Assembly: GCA_022661535.1 (NCBI GenBank)
Contig: JAKULF010000017.1
Span: forward strand, 434,001 to 498,000
Length of the DNA stretch: 64,000 bases
Source of the DNA: Eutypa lata
Lineage: Eukaryota > Ascomycota > Sordariomycetes > Xylariales > Diatrypaceae
Reading direction: 5' to 3'
In this document: in pieces, positions 11,592 to 23,261 of the stretch
Layout: each line of letters opens with the position of its first letter
Position numbering within the stretch: the first letter of the stretch is position 1
Made by a program: the position numbers and the translations under genes
The notes under the pieces: generated by a model
Databases searched by the model: none
What the model saw: the letters and a program-made list of their open reading frames with translations, nothing else
Told to the model about the DNA's origin: nothing

Positions 11592-13093
11592 GATTTCGTT
11601 GCTGCTGTTTTTTGACTGATTACGTGGAGTATGACTCGGACCTATAGCTTTCAATACCTTCCCTTCTGAAGATAAGTAGCGACTGTGTCATACAGGACAA
11701 CCGATGGTAGGTCTTGGTATAGATATAGGCAGTACAATGTGCGGGGTCTCCCACAATGCCGTGGAGTAGTATGAGCTAGACATGATTTCTAATCATCAGT
11801 CATAATCACGTCATATGAGGCCATTCACCATAGTAAATGCAAAAAAATGTGCTTTAGAACCAAATAGCGCGATGGGGAGTTGTAAGAGGTTGGTAATTGC
11901 GAGGGCGATCGATAGATTCATGAATCTTATAGTCGGCAATAGTGGGATAGGTCAGCGAAGCCCCTGAATAGAGAGATTACTTAATACGTGCTAGTGCCCA
12001 AAATTCACCAGAAACTCCGAGTGATGGTATAATTCAATACTAAAGTCACATAGTCAAGCTATGGTAAACTCCTACGATTCTTAATCGCGCTATGAGGCTG
12101 ACCAGACGTAGAGGTGCTAAGACTATTCTCTTGAAGAGGAAATGTATTACAAATATTGGATCCATAAGCGCCTGGGATGTCTTTAGTCATGCTCGTCATA
12201 AAGTGCATCATATCAAGCAGAAGAACAAAAGACTCGAGGCATCATGGAGCTTATCGCCGGTAATTCAGAATGGGACGAATGTTTGTGCTCAATGTCACCG
12301 GATAGATAAAATGTGCATTTATAGTACACTGGAAGTATTACGCGATGATCGCCTCCTGATACTTGGCTGGAATTTGGGCATAATCGTCACACTACCTAGC
12401 AACATTACAGATACGTATGAACCCCAAGTGAAGGTAAAGAGCTATACTTAAGCACAAAATCAATGGAGATACTAAGCCACAGTATAATCTTACGAAGTCT
12501 ACGTAGCGTCTTTTGTCTTTGGCTTCATGTTGAGGGCAAATCTATGGTGGATATGCTGATGAATATTAGACGACGTCCTAACTCCGTCTCGTTTACTTCA
12601 TCCGGTGAGTATGGTTCCTTTTAAATACTGAAAATGATATTGTGAGTTGGTGTCCAGGAAATCAAACCGGGAAGAAAGTATTCAAGGGGTCGAGAAACGA
12701 ATACTGACCGCCCAAAAGATGATACTATGTACATCTGGGTGATTCTACACCGTATCTGACATGCCTAATTTTCTGCGTATCGCCTAGATGTATCCTGACT
12801 TCCTTTTTTATGTCTCCTGCAATGAAGATATATACCGAGTGGCACTGACCACCGATTCCTTTTTGCACTGTCTGCCCCTAGTCTAGTAGCTAGCTGCCAC
12901 CTAACTGCTTCGCCTATGGTTATTACTGCCTGGTTATCACCGCTACCACCTTCTTTCCTAGACCATAATAAGCTGTTTTGACCTTTGACCTGCGTTAACC
13001 TGACTTGACCTACTCAGCGACACTGTCTAGGTTTGTTCGACGAGGCTGCCACCACTAATGTACTAGGTCTCCCGCAACCTGGTGATTATTACG
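11592..13093. other. intergenic, no supported gene
   Basis: About 1.5 kb upstream of the NmrA-like gene. One ATG-initiated frame of 119 codons (12092-12451) is present, but it has no recognisable domain, signal peptide or splice context. It may be chance or an old relic. Base composition is normal up to the TIR at 13096, so RIP does not reach this flank. Confidence 0.4.
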
Positions 13094-13095
13094 TA

Positions 13096-13200
13096 AGGCA
13101 AACCCCCCCCTCACGGACCACCCCCCTCACGGCCCACTTACACAAATATCTTTAAAAATAAATAACAAATCGAATAAAATCCTTACAAATAAGCGGTTTA
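13096..13200 (+). repeat. left terminal inverted repeat (largely RIP-free)
   Basis: Begins AGGCAAACCCCCCCC and contains two CCCCCCTCACGG blocks. Its outer half escaped C-to-T change, unlike its partner at 14470-14575. Confidence 0.7.
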
Positions 13201-14469
13201 AAGATTTAAATAACTTAATGAATTTTATATATAAAAATAATTTAATAAAAAATTTAATATTTAAAGTTAAATTTATATTAATATTTATATAAAATATATA
13301 TTATAAAATATATTATATTATAATTAATTAAATAAATTATATTATTTATATTTTATTATATATATTAATTATATTATAAAATAAAAACGTTATATAAATA
13401 TTATAATTATAAATATACGTATAATAAGAAATTAAAATTAAAACTTTACGTTTTTATATATATAAATTAATAAACTTTAAAAGTATATTAAATATTAAAA
13501 TTAAATTATAAAGTATAATATTATTATAACTTTAAGTTAATATTAATTAAGCATTTATAAATAATATATAATATAATATATAATAATAATTATTTTATTT
13601 TATTATTAAAGTTAATTTTTAAATTATATTATATATATTTCTTTAATATATTTCGTTTATATTAAATATTTAAAATATATTATAATACGTATAATATAAA
13701 ATAAAAATTATATTAATTATAAATATAACATCATAATATTAAAATAAAAAAGCTTTTATTTTTTACATTTTTATTTAATCAATTATATTAAAAAACGTTA
13801 AAGAAATTTCGAAAAAATAAGTGCATTTTTCAAAATGAATAAATATTCATTTAATATATATTAAACATTTTAATATTTTAACTCGTAATTAATTAAAGAA
13901 AATATATATAAATATACTTTCTTTTTAAATATAAACTTTAATATTAATATTAAAATATAAAGATAATAAATAATATATTATTATAAAGCTTTATATATTT
14001 AACGTTATTTTAAAAGTTTAACTTTTTATTAATACATTATATATAATATTTATTTAAACGTTAAAAATTAATTTAATTAATTAAAGTTTAAAAATAATTT
14101 ATTTTAATTATAAAAGTGATTTAATATTATAATGCATTTATCCGTATATTTATATTTAATTTTTTTAATTTATTATTAAAGTTTAAAACTTAAGTTAAAA
14201 TATTTTAAAAATTAAAAATTAAAAATTAATTTATATAATTTTTAATTATTTTTAAGTAATTATTTTAATATTCGTTATATTATTATATAATAATATAAAA
14301 TATAAAATTAATATATTATATTTAAAAAGTATTTTATTTAATTAAATATATAATATAATATTTATTTATATATTTTATATATATATATATAAATATCTTT
14401 TTTATTAATTAAAAAAGTATTCTTTTAAAAAGAATTTCGTTAATAAATATAATAATAAACTTAATATCG

Positions 14470-14575
14470 TTAACCGCTTATTTTTTTAAATTTTATTCGA
14501 TTTATTATTTATTTTTAAATATATTTATATTAATAAATCGTAAAAAAAAATAATTCGTAAAAAAAGAATTTATTT
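14470..14575 (-). repeat. right terminal inverted repeat (heavily RIP-mutated)
   Basis: Starts TAACCGCTTATTT, continues ATTTTATTCGATTTATTATTT and ends before TA at 14576. Relative to the left arm nearly every G became A and most C became T, while CpG-flanked bases survive. Confidence 0.7.
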
Positions 14576-14577
14576 TA

Positions 14578-16110
14578 ATTTTTATAAATAATAATTTATA
14601 AAGTTTATCGCGTTTAAAAATAATAACGAAGTTATAATTAAATATAATATAAATCGATTAATTAATAATTATAAATATAAATAAATATTATAAAAAATAA
14701 TTAATATAAATATAAAAAAAAAATCGATAATAAATATTACTTTATATATTCGTTATTAAATAAAGTTAATATAATTCTTTTAAAAACGCAAAAACTTTAA
14801 ATCGAATTAATTATATAATACGAATTAAGTATTCTTTAAGTCGTTTTTAATAAAAAATAAACTTTATTTATATTTAAACGATAAATAAAAAAATTAATAT
14901 ATTTTATATATTATTTTTATATTTTACTTATATCGTTATTTATATATAAGCATTTAAAAGCTTAAAACTTTTTTTCTTTATTTTTTAAATTTATTATTAT
15001 TATTTTAAAATAAATATAATATAATATAATAACTTATATATATAAATAATAACTTTTAATATTTAATTTTATAAATTAAAAAAAATAAATTTATTATTAA
15101 ATTTAAAAGTATATAAATATTTTTATTAAAATTATAATTTAAAAAATAAAAAAATATTTATTAAATAATAATATTTATTATATAATTAAAGCTTTATTTA
15201 ATTATTATATCGTTAATTATTAAATTAAATATAAAATTTTAAAAAATATTATTTAATATTATTATAATAACTTTTTTATTAACGGAAAAAAAACGAAGTT
15301 ATTATTAATTATTTAATAACGAAATTATTAATAAAATCGAAAAATTATTATAAAAATATAACTTTAAAACTTAATGATTATTATAAATTATTTTTTTAAA
15401 TATTATTAATATTAAATTTTTTAATTAAACTTTTTTATTTTTTAAAAAAATTATATAATAAGTTTTAAATTATTATAATTTATTTTATATAAATTAAAAA
15501 AATAAAAATACATTATAATAACGAAATATATTTTCGCTTTTAATTTAAAAAAAAATCATAATAATATAAAACTTTAAAAAGTAATATTATTTAAATTATA
15601 TTTATTATTAAATAAAGTTTAATAATAATAATAACGTTTATTTAAACATTTAAATTATTATTAATTATAATTTTAAAAATAAATTTATTTAATATAACTT
15701 TAATAATAATAATAATATTATAATTTTTAAAATTTATTATAAATTAATAATTTAAACGTAATAATAATTTTATTTTTAAAAAAAATAACGCTTTAAATTA
15801 TAATTATAAATTAATAAATAATATTATTATTTAATAAAAAAAACGTATTAATTTAAAATATTTTAAAAATTATTTTAATAATTTTAATTTAATTTTTATT
15901 AAAAACGCTTAAAAAGCATTAAAAAAATAAATTTAATAATAAATTATATAAAACTTATATATTTTAAAATTAAAAATTTAAAAAAATTAAATAATTTTTA
16001 AATAAAAATTTATAAACGAATAAATAATAATATTATTATTATATTTACGAAATATAATTTATTTAAAAAGTTAAATGTTAAGTTATTAATATAAAAATTT
16101 ACGTCGATAA
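14578..16110 (+). mobile_element. RIP-degraded sequence, probable DDE transposase relic
   Basis: Continuous A+T block right of the TIR element, ending sharply near 16110 where normal composition returns. Near 14605-14700 the conceptual translation retains IIKYNINRLINNYKY, which resembles an N-terminal helix-turn-helix of pogo/Fot-like transposases (A..YGVNRSTL..R) once transition damage is allowed for. The remaining 1.4 kb is about the length of such a transposase gene. Every frame is full of stops. No second pair of inverted repeats was found, so element limits are unknown. It could be the coding part of a related element, or unrelated repeat DNA. Confidence 0.35.
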
Positions 16111-17243
16111 AAGTGTTGTTTTAAGTGATGTTAAAGGGGTGCGGAAACAGTGCGAATTATAAAAGTGTATCAATTATTTTGTCCACCGCTTGATGTTGTA
16201 CGAGGGGAACACAACTTTCAGGACAAGGCAGACCCCGCAGGCATACGGAACCGAGTTAAAAGAATTAATCGTCGTTCATTACCGAACAACATGAAGCTTG
16301 GTATGAGCTACGCCCGATGTGGTTATAGCAACATCGAGCCCCCTGCACTTGTTAGGCTACGTTTTAGTGTCTCCGCAGATGGAAAAACCGCCGAGTCGGC
16401 TTAACTATCAACGCAACGTAACTGATGGGATAATAGGGAAGCACAGAAGGCCGAAGGTGTTTAGTTCAAAAGTGATATCTACGTGTCTAGTTTAGAATTT
16501 CACTAACCGGGCTTGTGCATTTACATACTCACTGGAGGTCCTACTGAGAAAAAGAAAGATCGAGGCCTAATTCCAGGAGACTTTCTATCCCTCATGGCAT
16601 TGGTTTTCGCGTTCGGGTTACAGTTCTCAAAAGATATCTTAGACGCGAGATGAACAGGGCTATGAGCTGACCCCAGTCGTGTTATTCCCCCTTTCTTATT
16701 TTGATCTAGCTTACTGTATACTGTATATTGTACACTTCAACCATTGAATTCCTCGCAGCACCTTATTGATGGCGTTTCTGGTGCGACTCATGTTCGAAGA
16801 TATTCCCCTTTGGTATCTTGTATGCATGTTCAGAATCCCGAATCACTGCTAAAGATCCAACTTGTTGCACGGTCTAGGCGCTGAACGGTGGCGCTCGTTT
16901 CCCGCCAAGATCACCAAATGCCCCTGTCTGCCCTGTAAACCCAACGTGCCGGGGCCCTAATTTTTAATCCTGCGCTATTCATGCAGCAACGGTCGGCCCC
17001 CCTTTTCCACCCCTACGTACTGTGGCCAATGAATAAACGATCGATATCGATAACACGAGCTGCGCATGGCTAGTGAGTCCTACGGTTGAAACCAACAACA
17101 ACATCGATAGACGAGCCGAGCCCCCGCTGTTTTTTTGGGGTCCTTCAAAACTTCACAAGAGTTCCTGTTGCGGCTTAACCCAATCTACTCGAATATATCT
17201 GGGGTTTGTCAATCCTTTCAGTCTGTGAGGATCGTAAAGCTTC
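16111..17243. other. intergenic, P450 upstream region
   Basis: Normal-composition sequence between the RIP block and the P450 ATG. One 84-codon open frame (16150-16404) shows no protein character. No TATA box or operator is convincing. Confidence 0.4.
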
Positions 17244-19186
17244 ATGGCGGGACTCAATCTGCTTGGCGTGTCGCCGCACCTTTTTCTATTGGTATCCGTT
17301 ACCTATGTCTTGTATCTTGTCATTTACAGACTCTGTTTCCACCCATTGCGGAAGGTGCCCGGGCCATGGTTTGCAACCGTGACCTACTGGTATGAGTTCT
17401 ATTACGATGTCATCTGCGACGGGAACTACGTTAAGCAGTATCCGCGACTTCATGAAAAATACGGTTAGTTAAATGAGTTAGACTTCGGCGCTCTTTGGAA
17501 ACTTGGCTGATGGTTACTAGGACCAATTGTTAGAGTCAGCCCCGACCGGGTGCACGTTGACAATGTCGATTACTTCCGCGAGTGAGTTTAGACGTACCTA
17601 GGATCTTATATGAGATGTAGCTAAATAACAACTCCAGAGTCTACCGTCTCGGATCGAAGTATTATAAAGATCCGGACTACTATCCAAGAGGAGGTGGCGT
17701 GGAGAACTCCATAATCATGTTGATCGATCCCGAAGTACACAAAGACCGCTATGCCGTCGTCAAACCGTTGTTTTCAGCCAAGGGTGTCGAACCACTCGCA
17801 CCTGTGGCCTTGAAAAACATGTCGCGCTTGATGGAGAAGATGAAGGTATCCTTCGAAAAGGGGTCACCGGTGGATATGACCAGGCTTATCCGGCTTCTTA
17901 CGGTATGGATCAACTGCTCACGTTGTTTCACTGTGGTTTCCTGCTAACATGAGTCTCATAGATTGACACTATTATGGTACTCCTATTTGACAAGAACATG
18001 AACCTCCTCGAGTCAGAAGAGGAAGAGCCGCAATTCGCTGGCACAATGAAGATGTTTGCGGATAACTTCCTGGTGATGAAGCATTTTCCAATCCTGGCGA
18101 GGTTGTCGGTTATGATGCCTGAAAGCTTGGCTGATAAGCTCGTCCCTGGTTACGTACCGTTTCGTAAGGTAAGTTGACTCTAGGAAGCTCGACTAGGCGT
18201 GGGAAGACTCCGTTCCCGCTAACACGTTATCCAGCAAAGTTCGAAGTGGATCCATGATATCGAGAGCCGGCAGAAGCATGACAACCTTGATGCGGTTGAG
18301 GGTGGAAGAAGCACTTACTTCGATCTCCTCTTAAGCGCAAACAAGTCAAGGGGATATCGAGCTTTTAGCGAGGAAGTTCTCGTTGATGAAGCGCTGGCCA
18401 TGTGCTTCGCGGGAACAGACACCACGAGCTTCGCCCTCAGTCTTGGCACCTACCACCTCTTATCAAACCCGTCTAAGCTAAAGATACTGCGAGAAGAGCT
18501 CGATGCCGTTCCCGTCAATGCTAATGGAATGCTTGAATATCGTGACGTCCGCAACCTACCATATCTGGTAAGTGATAATCTTATGGAACCATTGATATAT
18601 TGATCGGACAATGCTTAATACTAACTCGTTTGCTCACAGACCGCTATTATCAAGGAGATCCTCAGGATTTCACCACCGGTCCCTGGAATTATTCCTCGTA
18701 GAGTCCCTGCGGGCGGTTCAACTGTTGCAGGTTATTATCTTGCCCCGGGAGTAAGAACGATACCTTTCATTTCTAGTTACGTTGTGACATCCCACTGACC
18801 GCGTCTCTCGCAGACCACCGTTTCGTCGTCCATTGGCATGATCACCCACGACCCCGCCCTATTTTCCGAGCCTGATACCTTCCTCCCGGAAAGATGGTTA
18901 GGAGATGAAAGCAAAGATCTAGAGAAATGGTTCCTTGTGTTTAGCAGGGGATCTCGAGGATGCTTGGGTCAAAAGTGAGTATCCGTGGATGTTATTAATA
19001 TATCTTCATTTGCTAACTGTTTGCAGCGTCGCCTTTCTCGAGTTCTACGTATGCTTCGCCAACCTGTTCAGGCGCTTCAACATGAGTTTATACAAAACTA
19101 ACGAGACTACTGTACAATGGAAGGAGAGCGCTGCGGCTCGGCTGTGTAATAATGTCAAAGTTACCGTTGATTCACTCAGAGAGTAG
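17244..19186 (+). CDS. cytochrome P450 monooxygenase, CYP58/trichodiene-oxygenase-like
   Basis: Heme-thiolate oxygenase, membrane-anchored by the N-terminal helix LFLLVSVTYVLYLVIYRLCF, followed by the proline hinge VPGPW. About seven introns are visible; splicing joins HEKYG to PIVRVSPDRVHVD (TACG|GTTAGT...TACTAG|GA). The I-helix is AGTDTTSFAL, the ExxR helix is KEILRIS, and the PERF-like segment is FLPERWLG. The heme loop is FSRGSRGCLGQN with the Cys ligand. The N-terminal block (KQYPRLHEKYGPIVRVSPDRVHV) is characteristic of trichodiene-oxygenase-like P450s in secondary metabolism. All key residues are intact, so it is probably functional. It lies about 4 kb from the Kex2-repeat precursor and may be the cluster oxygenase; membership is inferred from proximity only. 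Confidence 0.9.
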
Positions 19187-19630
19187 GTAGTCAAGGTAGA
19201 TAGAGAAGGACTTTTGAGCATTGGGTATAGTGTAAACAATTTCAGTAAATCATAAGTAAGGGCCTCTTCTGCAAAGCAATTACAGACACTGGATTCGTTG
19301 TTATCACGGTTATCATTCTTTGTCTAGGCAGTGTACCCCTTAATTATTTAGAAGGCGCCACGCTGGCACTAGTTCTATGTGGTCTTCTTTGTTCTCAATA
19401 GATATTGCGACCGGCAACCGTCCACATATCCTCGAACAAACGAGCACTTGTTTTGCGCTATCATTCATACAAGTTGCTTTGTTTTTTTACCATGAAATAT
19501 TTTAAATACCATTCTTGCCCATCATAATACAATTTTGGCGTCCGACATTCCACTAGTGCTTGACTCAGAGCACTCGCAGCTTTCGACACCTAGCTCCGAA
19601 ATATATACGTCAAAGCTGAACTTCGCCACA

Positions 19631-21394
19631 ATGGCCGAAACAACTGGAAAATCGTCTGTGGCGGAACAGCATGTAGTAAAGGGCTACAAATACAATAATG
19701 TTATGATTATGGACGAGGTAGAAGACCTGGAATACTACGAACCTGGAGGTCTTGCTCCGTTGGATGTCGGAGACACTATTGGCGGTAGATTTTATGTCTT
19801 CTGGAAGCTCGGCTACGGTGGCATCGCTACAGTTTGGCTATGTTGGGAGGAGGCCACGGAGCAATGGAGAGCCATTAAAGTGAATGCTGCGCGCTATTCC
19901 TCAGAAGACTGCCCGGACCTCGTAGCTATCCAACATATGAAGGAACAGGGTGTTAGCCGAGAGCAACTTGAAGCCAACCATATCATTATGCCATATGAGA
20001 CCTTCTGGGAAGAGACGCCCAATGGTAGGCATCTATGTTCGGTCCTACCAGTACTCGGGCCTAAGCTCATTGAATGGAGGTCGGAGGTGTTAAGTACGGA
20101 CACTGAGCGCGTGGACAATCTCTGCTATCAAGTTGTGGAGGGACTCAGCTTCATGCATAGCAAGGGACTATGTCATGGGGATTTCCGGCCCTCGAACATT
20201 CTGATGAAGCTGAAACCTGGCTGCTTTGATAACGTCTCAAGAGATGACATGTGGGAACTCCTAGGAGGGTACCTTCTCGAAACCGCAGACGTGTGGACGA
20301 CAACCAACGAAAGGAGCGAACACGCACCCAAAGAAGTGGTGACCTCAGCAGCGTGGCAACGTTTCCAAGAATTTGTCATGGATGATGTCGCCATTGTCGA
20401 CTTTGGAGAAGCGTACAAAGCCAGCGAGCCCCCAAAGGAGTTCGGAATACCGCCAGTTAATGCCAGCCCAGAAGTTATTTTCGAGAAAGGACAGGTTGGA
20501 TTTAGAAGTGATGTATGGTCCTTGGCTACAGCACTCCTCGAGGTTAGACTAGATAGGCACGGGCGTAATACGGCTCCCGACGCTATACGGTGCATGGAGC
20601 GTTTCATTGGTCCCGTCCCGCATTACTATCGGTCGGAGGCGAGGAAAATCCTGCTAGATGATGACTGGGATATTCCCGACGAGGAAGGCGACGAGGAAGA
20701 TAAAAGCTATGGTTCAGCGTCCAAGTCGCTACAGCCTCTTACAGGACCTCTCGATCTTCCCATTGATGACGAGGAGGAAAGAGACTTCAAGGCAACCGGT
20801 TTCACCCATCTACTTGAAAAGAGGCTAGGAACGGAGCAGCGAGCCTGGGGATCCGAGCCTGATCCAGACGATCCAACCGGTGAGGAACGGAGAGCAGCAC
20901 GGATCCGCTACCATTTGTCAAGAGACGAAGTTCTCAATTTCGCTGACCTTCTTAAACAAATGTTTAAGTATATGCCCGAAGAGAGGATAAGCGCTTCTCA
21001 GGCACTGTCCCATAGATGGTTCAGAAAGCAACATCATTCGAAGGTGAGTAATTTCCCGGGCTGTATATATCCCTAGTTATCTAGAACGTTTCGAAGGCCC
21101 TTTTTATATAAAAGGGACCTCTCATAGGAAACGGATCAGGGCTCCTGAACCATCATCAAGGTCTATAAAAAAAGATAAGGAAATAGCTGACCCGAGATGT
21201 TATAGTATGACCTGCTGCCATCTTTCATCTATTGGACGGCTCCGGCATTTGTTGCTCTCCTGGCATTCCTGCTTTGGTTCATGTGGAATCGATCCCGACA
21301 AGCATCGTTTGAGAAGTCCATGGCAGAACAGGGTTACATCCCGTGGACTAAGGCTTCTAAAGTGATAGTTTTTTACTTTCATGACTACATATAG
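19631..21394 (+). CDS. SRPK-like Ser/Thr protein kinase, possibly tail-anchored
   Basis: The kinase begins at ATG 19631 (MAETTGKSS); frame upstream is open but has no ATG. N-lobe: VGDTIGGRFYVFWKLGYGGIATVWL, with the Lys in WRAIKVNAA. The catalytic loop is CHGDFRPSNIL (HGD in place of HRD, common in fungal SRPK-like kinases). DFG is present as VDFGEA. An acidic insert (DDDWDIPDEEGDEEDKS) precedes the C-lobe end. Exon 1 ends at 21043 before GTGAGT. A 162-nt intron with a CTGAC branch site and TTATAG acceptor joins in frame to 21206-21394, which encodes a strongly hydrophobic helix (FIYWTAPAFVALLAFLLWFMW) and a short tail. If the intron is skipped, the kinase stops 11 codons later. The kinase call is firm; the tail anchor is inferred. 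Confidence 0.82.
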
Positions 21395-23051
21395 CTGCTC
21401 TTTACCTATTTTCGAATACCGATAGATGGGATTCATAGTAGCCCACATATGAACATACTAAACATATATGAAGCTTAATCGTTATAAGACAATATAGCAT
21501 GCTACCCCCTTTAGTTAAGCTTGCCTGCCTTGTCTTGATAAATCTCTCATTTGAAGTAATTATTTTTGCAGCGAAGGACCCCAAGGCTATGTAGCCGGGC
21601 ATAAATTACGATACATGCAAGACGGCAGAGAAGCTGCGTAAACCTTTGACACTGTTAACCTATTTTCATACGAGAAGAAAAATAGGGAGAGACAAGGCGG
21701 ATGCTTGTAGTTATGTTTGCGGTAGTCCTTGGTTTCTCTTTATGTATGCCTTACTAAGGGTTACTTTTCTTTATTCTTTAAGGACCAAGAAAGGCAACTA
21801 GATATAGCATCATATAGGATTCAGCTCAACTCCTTGATTCGAACTACCAATGGCAGTCCATTATATAGATACATAAGATAATATGCTTAAACTATCTAGC
21901 GCACCCAAATATGAACATCCAAATTCGAGACGAGCCCCCAATCGTGGTCGGCGCCAGGAGAACTCATTTAAGTACTCGCCGCCGATTCCATTAGAGACCG
22001 ACACATCTCTCCAGTGGGATAAGGGGGATCCAATGCCTCATGGAGGTCCGTTACCCTTTGAACATGGGACAGAAAAAGTAGTCAAAGCTATTAGAAGTTA
22101 TGGGTCGGGAAACCGTGAAAGCCCAAGAGTTTGTCCTCCATAAATTCTACCTATATGGTTAATAAATGGGCAGTAGGGAAGATTAACAATGCTAGGTTAT
22201 GTGGAGCAACGGGGAGGTCCTTGATCTAGAAGATTATAAGCCTGAAGTCCTCGAAGCTCATAATAGTTTCGCCTCCCATATTGCCAAAGAATTGGGGTTT
22301 ACTCATATATGGATCCGGTAACACAGAATACCCACTTCGTTTTCTTATAATAACTAGCTAATGGTATGAAGTAAAAAGGTCCATGGCGTAGAGACAAGGC
22401 GCAACCAGACAACCGGTATGAGGACCAGTGGGACAAAAAAATCACAAGATCATATAACAGTCTTCCTAGGTATAAAACAGGACTGGATAATTGTTGGAGG
22501 ACATATTTTCATGCTTCGCTCGGATGGCGATCAGACACTAGAGCTCATGCCAGAAGATCAAATGAAGCCAGACGAAAGAACGGGCAGGCGCCGGCGTGTT
22601 AAAGAACTATGGAAATGGGATGAGAAGGGTACAGTCCAACAACAGCATAGAAACAAACAGCTGAAAGGTATGAGTTGGCGGAAATAATTGACTATAGAAC
22701 GTTATATAAGGGGGAGGGGAAACATGTACGTTGATTAGTGTTGCAAGTATGATTAGATATAAGGAACATGATCCAAAATTGACTTGGAGATGGAAACAAA
22801 AAGGGATGTAAGCATAGGGGAAATAGTATATACTCCCATATACCCCCATAGTACATAACATTTCCCACAAATAACAGTATTACAGCTATGCGGAGAGACT
22901 CCTTTGTCCCAAGTCAATATATCTCCGTTGTCTCCTATTCACCATGTGCCCCACAACAATAGATCTATTTAAGAATAAGCTTTTACTGTCTATCAACCAA
23001 AAGATAACCCATGCTCTGCTCTAACTACTTACTAGATTATCGTCCGGAACA
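21395..23051. pseudogene. gene-poor stretch with ORF fragments of a possible degraded gene
   Basis: Two plus-strand fragments look protein-like. 21883-22143 (86 codons, Arg/Pro-rich, including PMPHGGPLPFEHGTEK) and 22418-22687 (89 codons; WIIVGGHIFML...PEDQMKPDERTG...VKELWKWDEKG) lie in different frames, with stops between them. The second fragment resembles the C-terminus of a family of fungal hypothetical proteins ending in a charged helix. The fragments could be exons of one gene or remnants of a decayed one. I could not build a convincing splice model. The rest of the stretch shows nothing. Confidence 0.25.
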
Positions 23052-23261
23052 CTAATCCTCTCGAACCAATTCTCGTTTACCCCAGGCATTAGCGCGGTAT
23101 ATGGCGTCCTGTTCAACTGACTCTCGTTTTCCCCAAGCACCCCTGCGGTACAGGGAACTCTCCTCGGCTGGGCCTCGCTTAGATGTATCCTCCTTTGGTG
23201 CAGGAGCGCTCAAAACTGAACATGCGGAGGCAAGCACAACGAGAATCGTATAGGTCCTCAT
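23052..23261 (-). CDS. secreted Kex2-processed repeat peptide precursor (candidate dikaritin-type RiPP precursor)
   Basis: Single-exon gene of 69 aa. A clear signal peptide (MRTYTILVVLASACSVLSA) is followed by a short Pro/acidic spacer and a first dibasic site (SKR). Two repeat units then end in the same core pattern, SLYRRGAWG-KR and AIYRANAWG-KR, separated by an acidic Glu/Asp spacer. Cleavage after Lys-Arg in the secretory pathway would release two similar peptides with one Tyr and one Trp each and a Gly before KR. This leader/spacer/core/KR plan is that of dikaritin precursors (ustiloxin, phomopsin, asperipin type) and also of fungal alpha-pheromone precursors. The usual pheromone Cys pair (WC...GQ.CW) is absent. 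UstYa genes 1.2 and 9.8 kb away favour the RiPP reading. The final product is unknown. Confidence 0.75.
   Translation of the reverse strand: MRTYTILVVLASACSVLSAPAPKEDTSKRGPAEESSLYRRGAWGKRESVEQDAIYRANAWGKRELVRED

Larger units (their letters stand above)
13096..14575. mobile_element. TIR DNA transposon, Tc1/mariner (Fot/pogo)-like, RIP-degraded
   Basis: Long terminal inverted repeats of about 105 bp: left arm about 13096-13200, right arm about 14470-14575. Allowing for transitions and one indel, the reverse complement of the left arm matches the right arm throughout. Where the left arm keeps CCCCCCTCACGG-type blocks, the right arm has the fully transitioned A-run. Both ends abut TA (13094-13095 and 14576-14577), the target duplication of the Tc1/mariner superfamily. 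The 1480-bp length is a little short for an autonomous Fot element. The interior is almost all A+T, so no ORF remains. The superfamily call rests on TA plus TIR form and is therefore an inference. Confidence 0.65.

Noticed and set aside
12092..12451. 119-codon ATG frame in the stretch before the first RIP block
   Set aside because: No domain, signal peptide, splice partner or conserved-looking motif; composition like flanking non-coding DNA.
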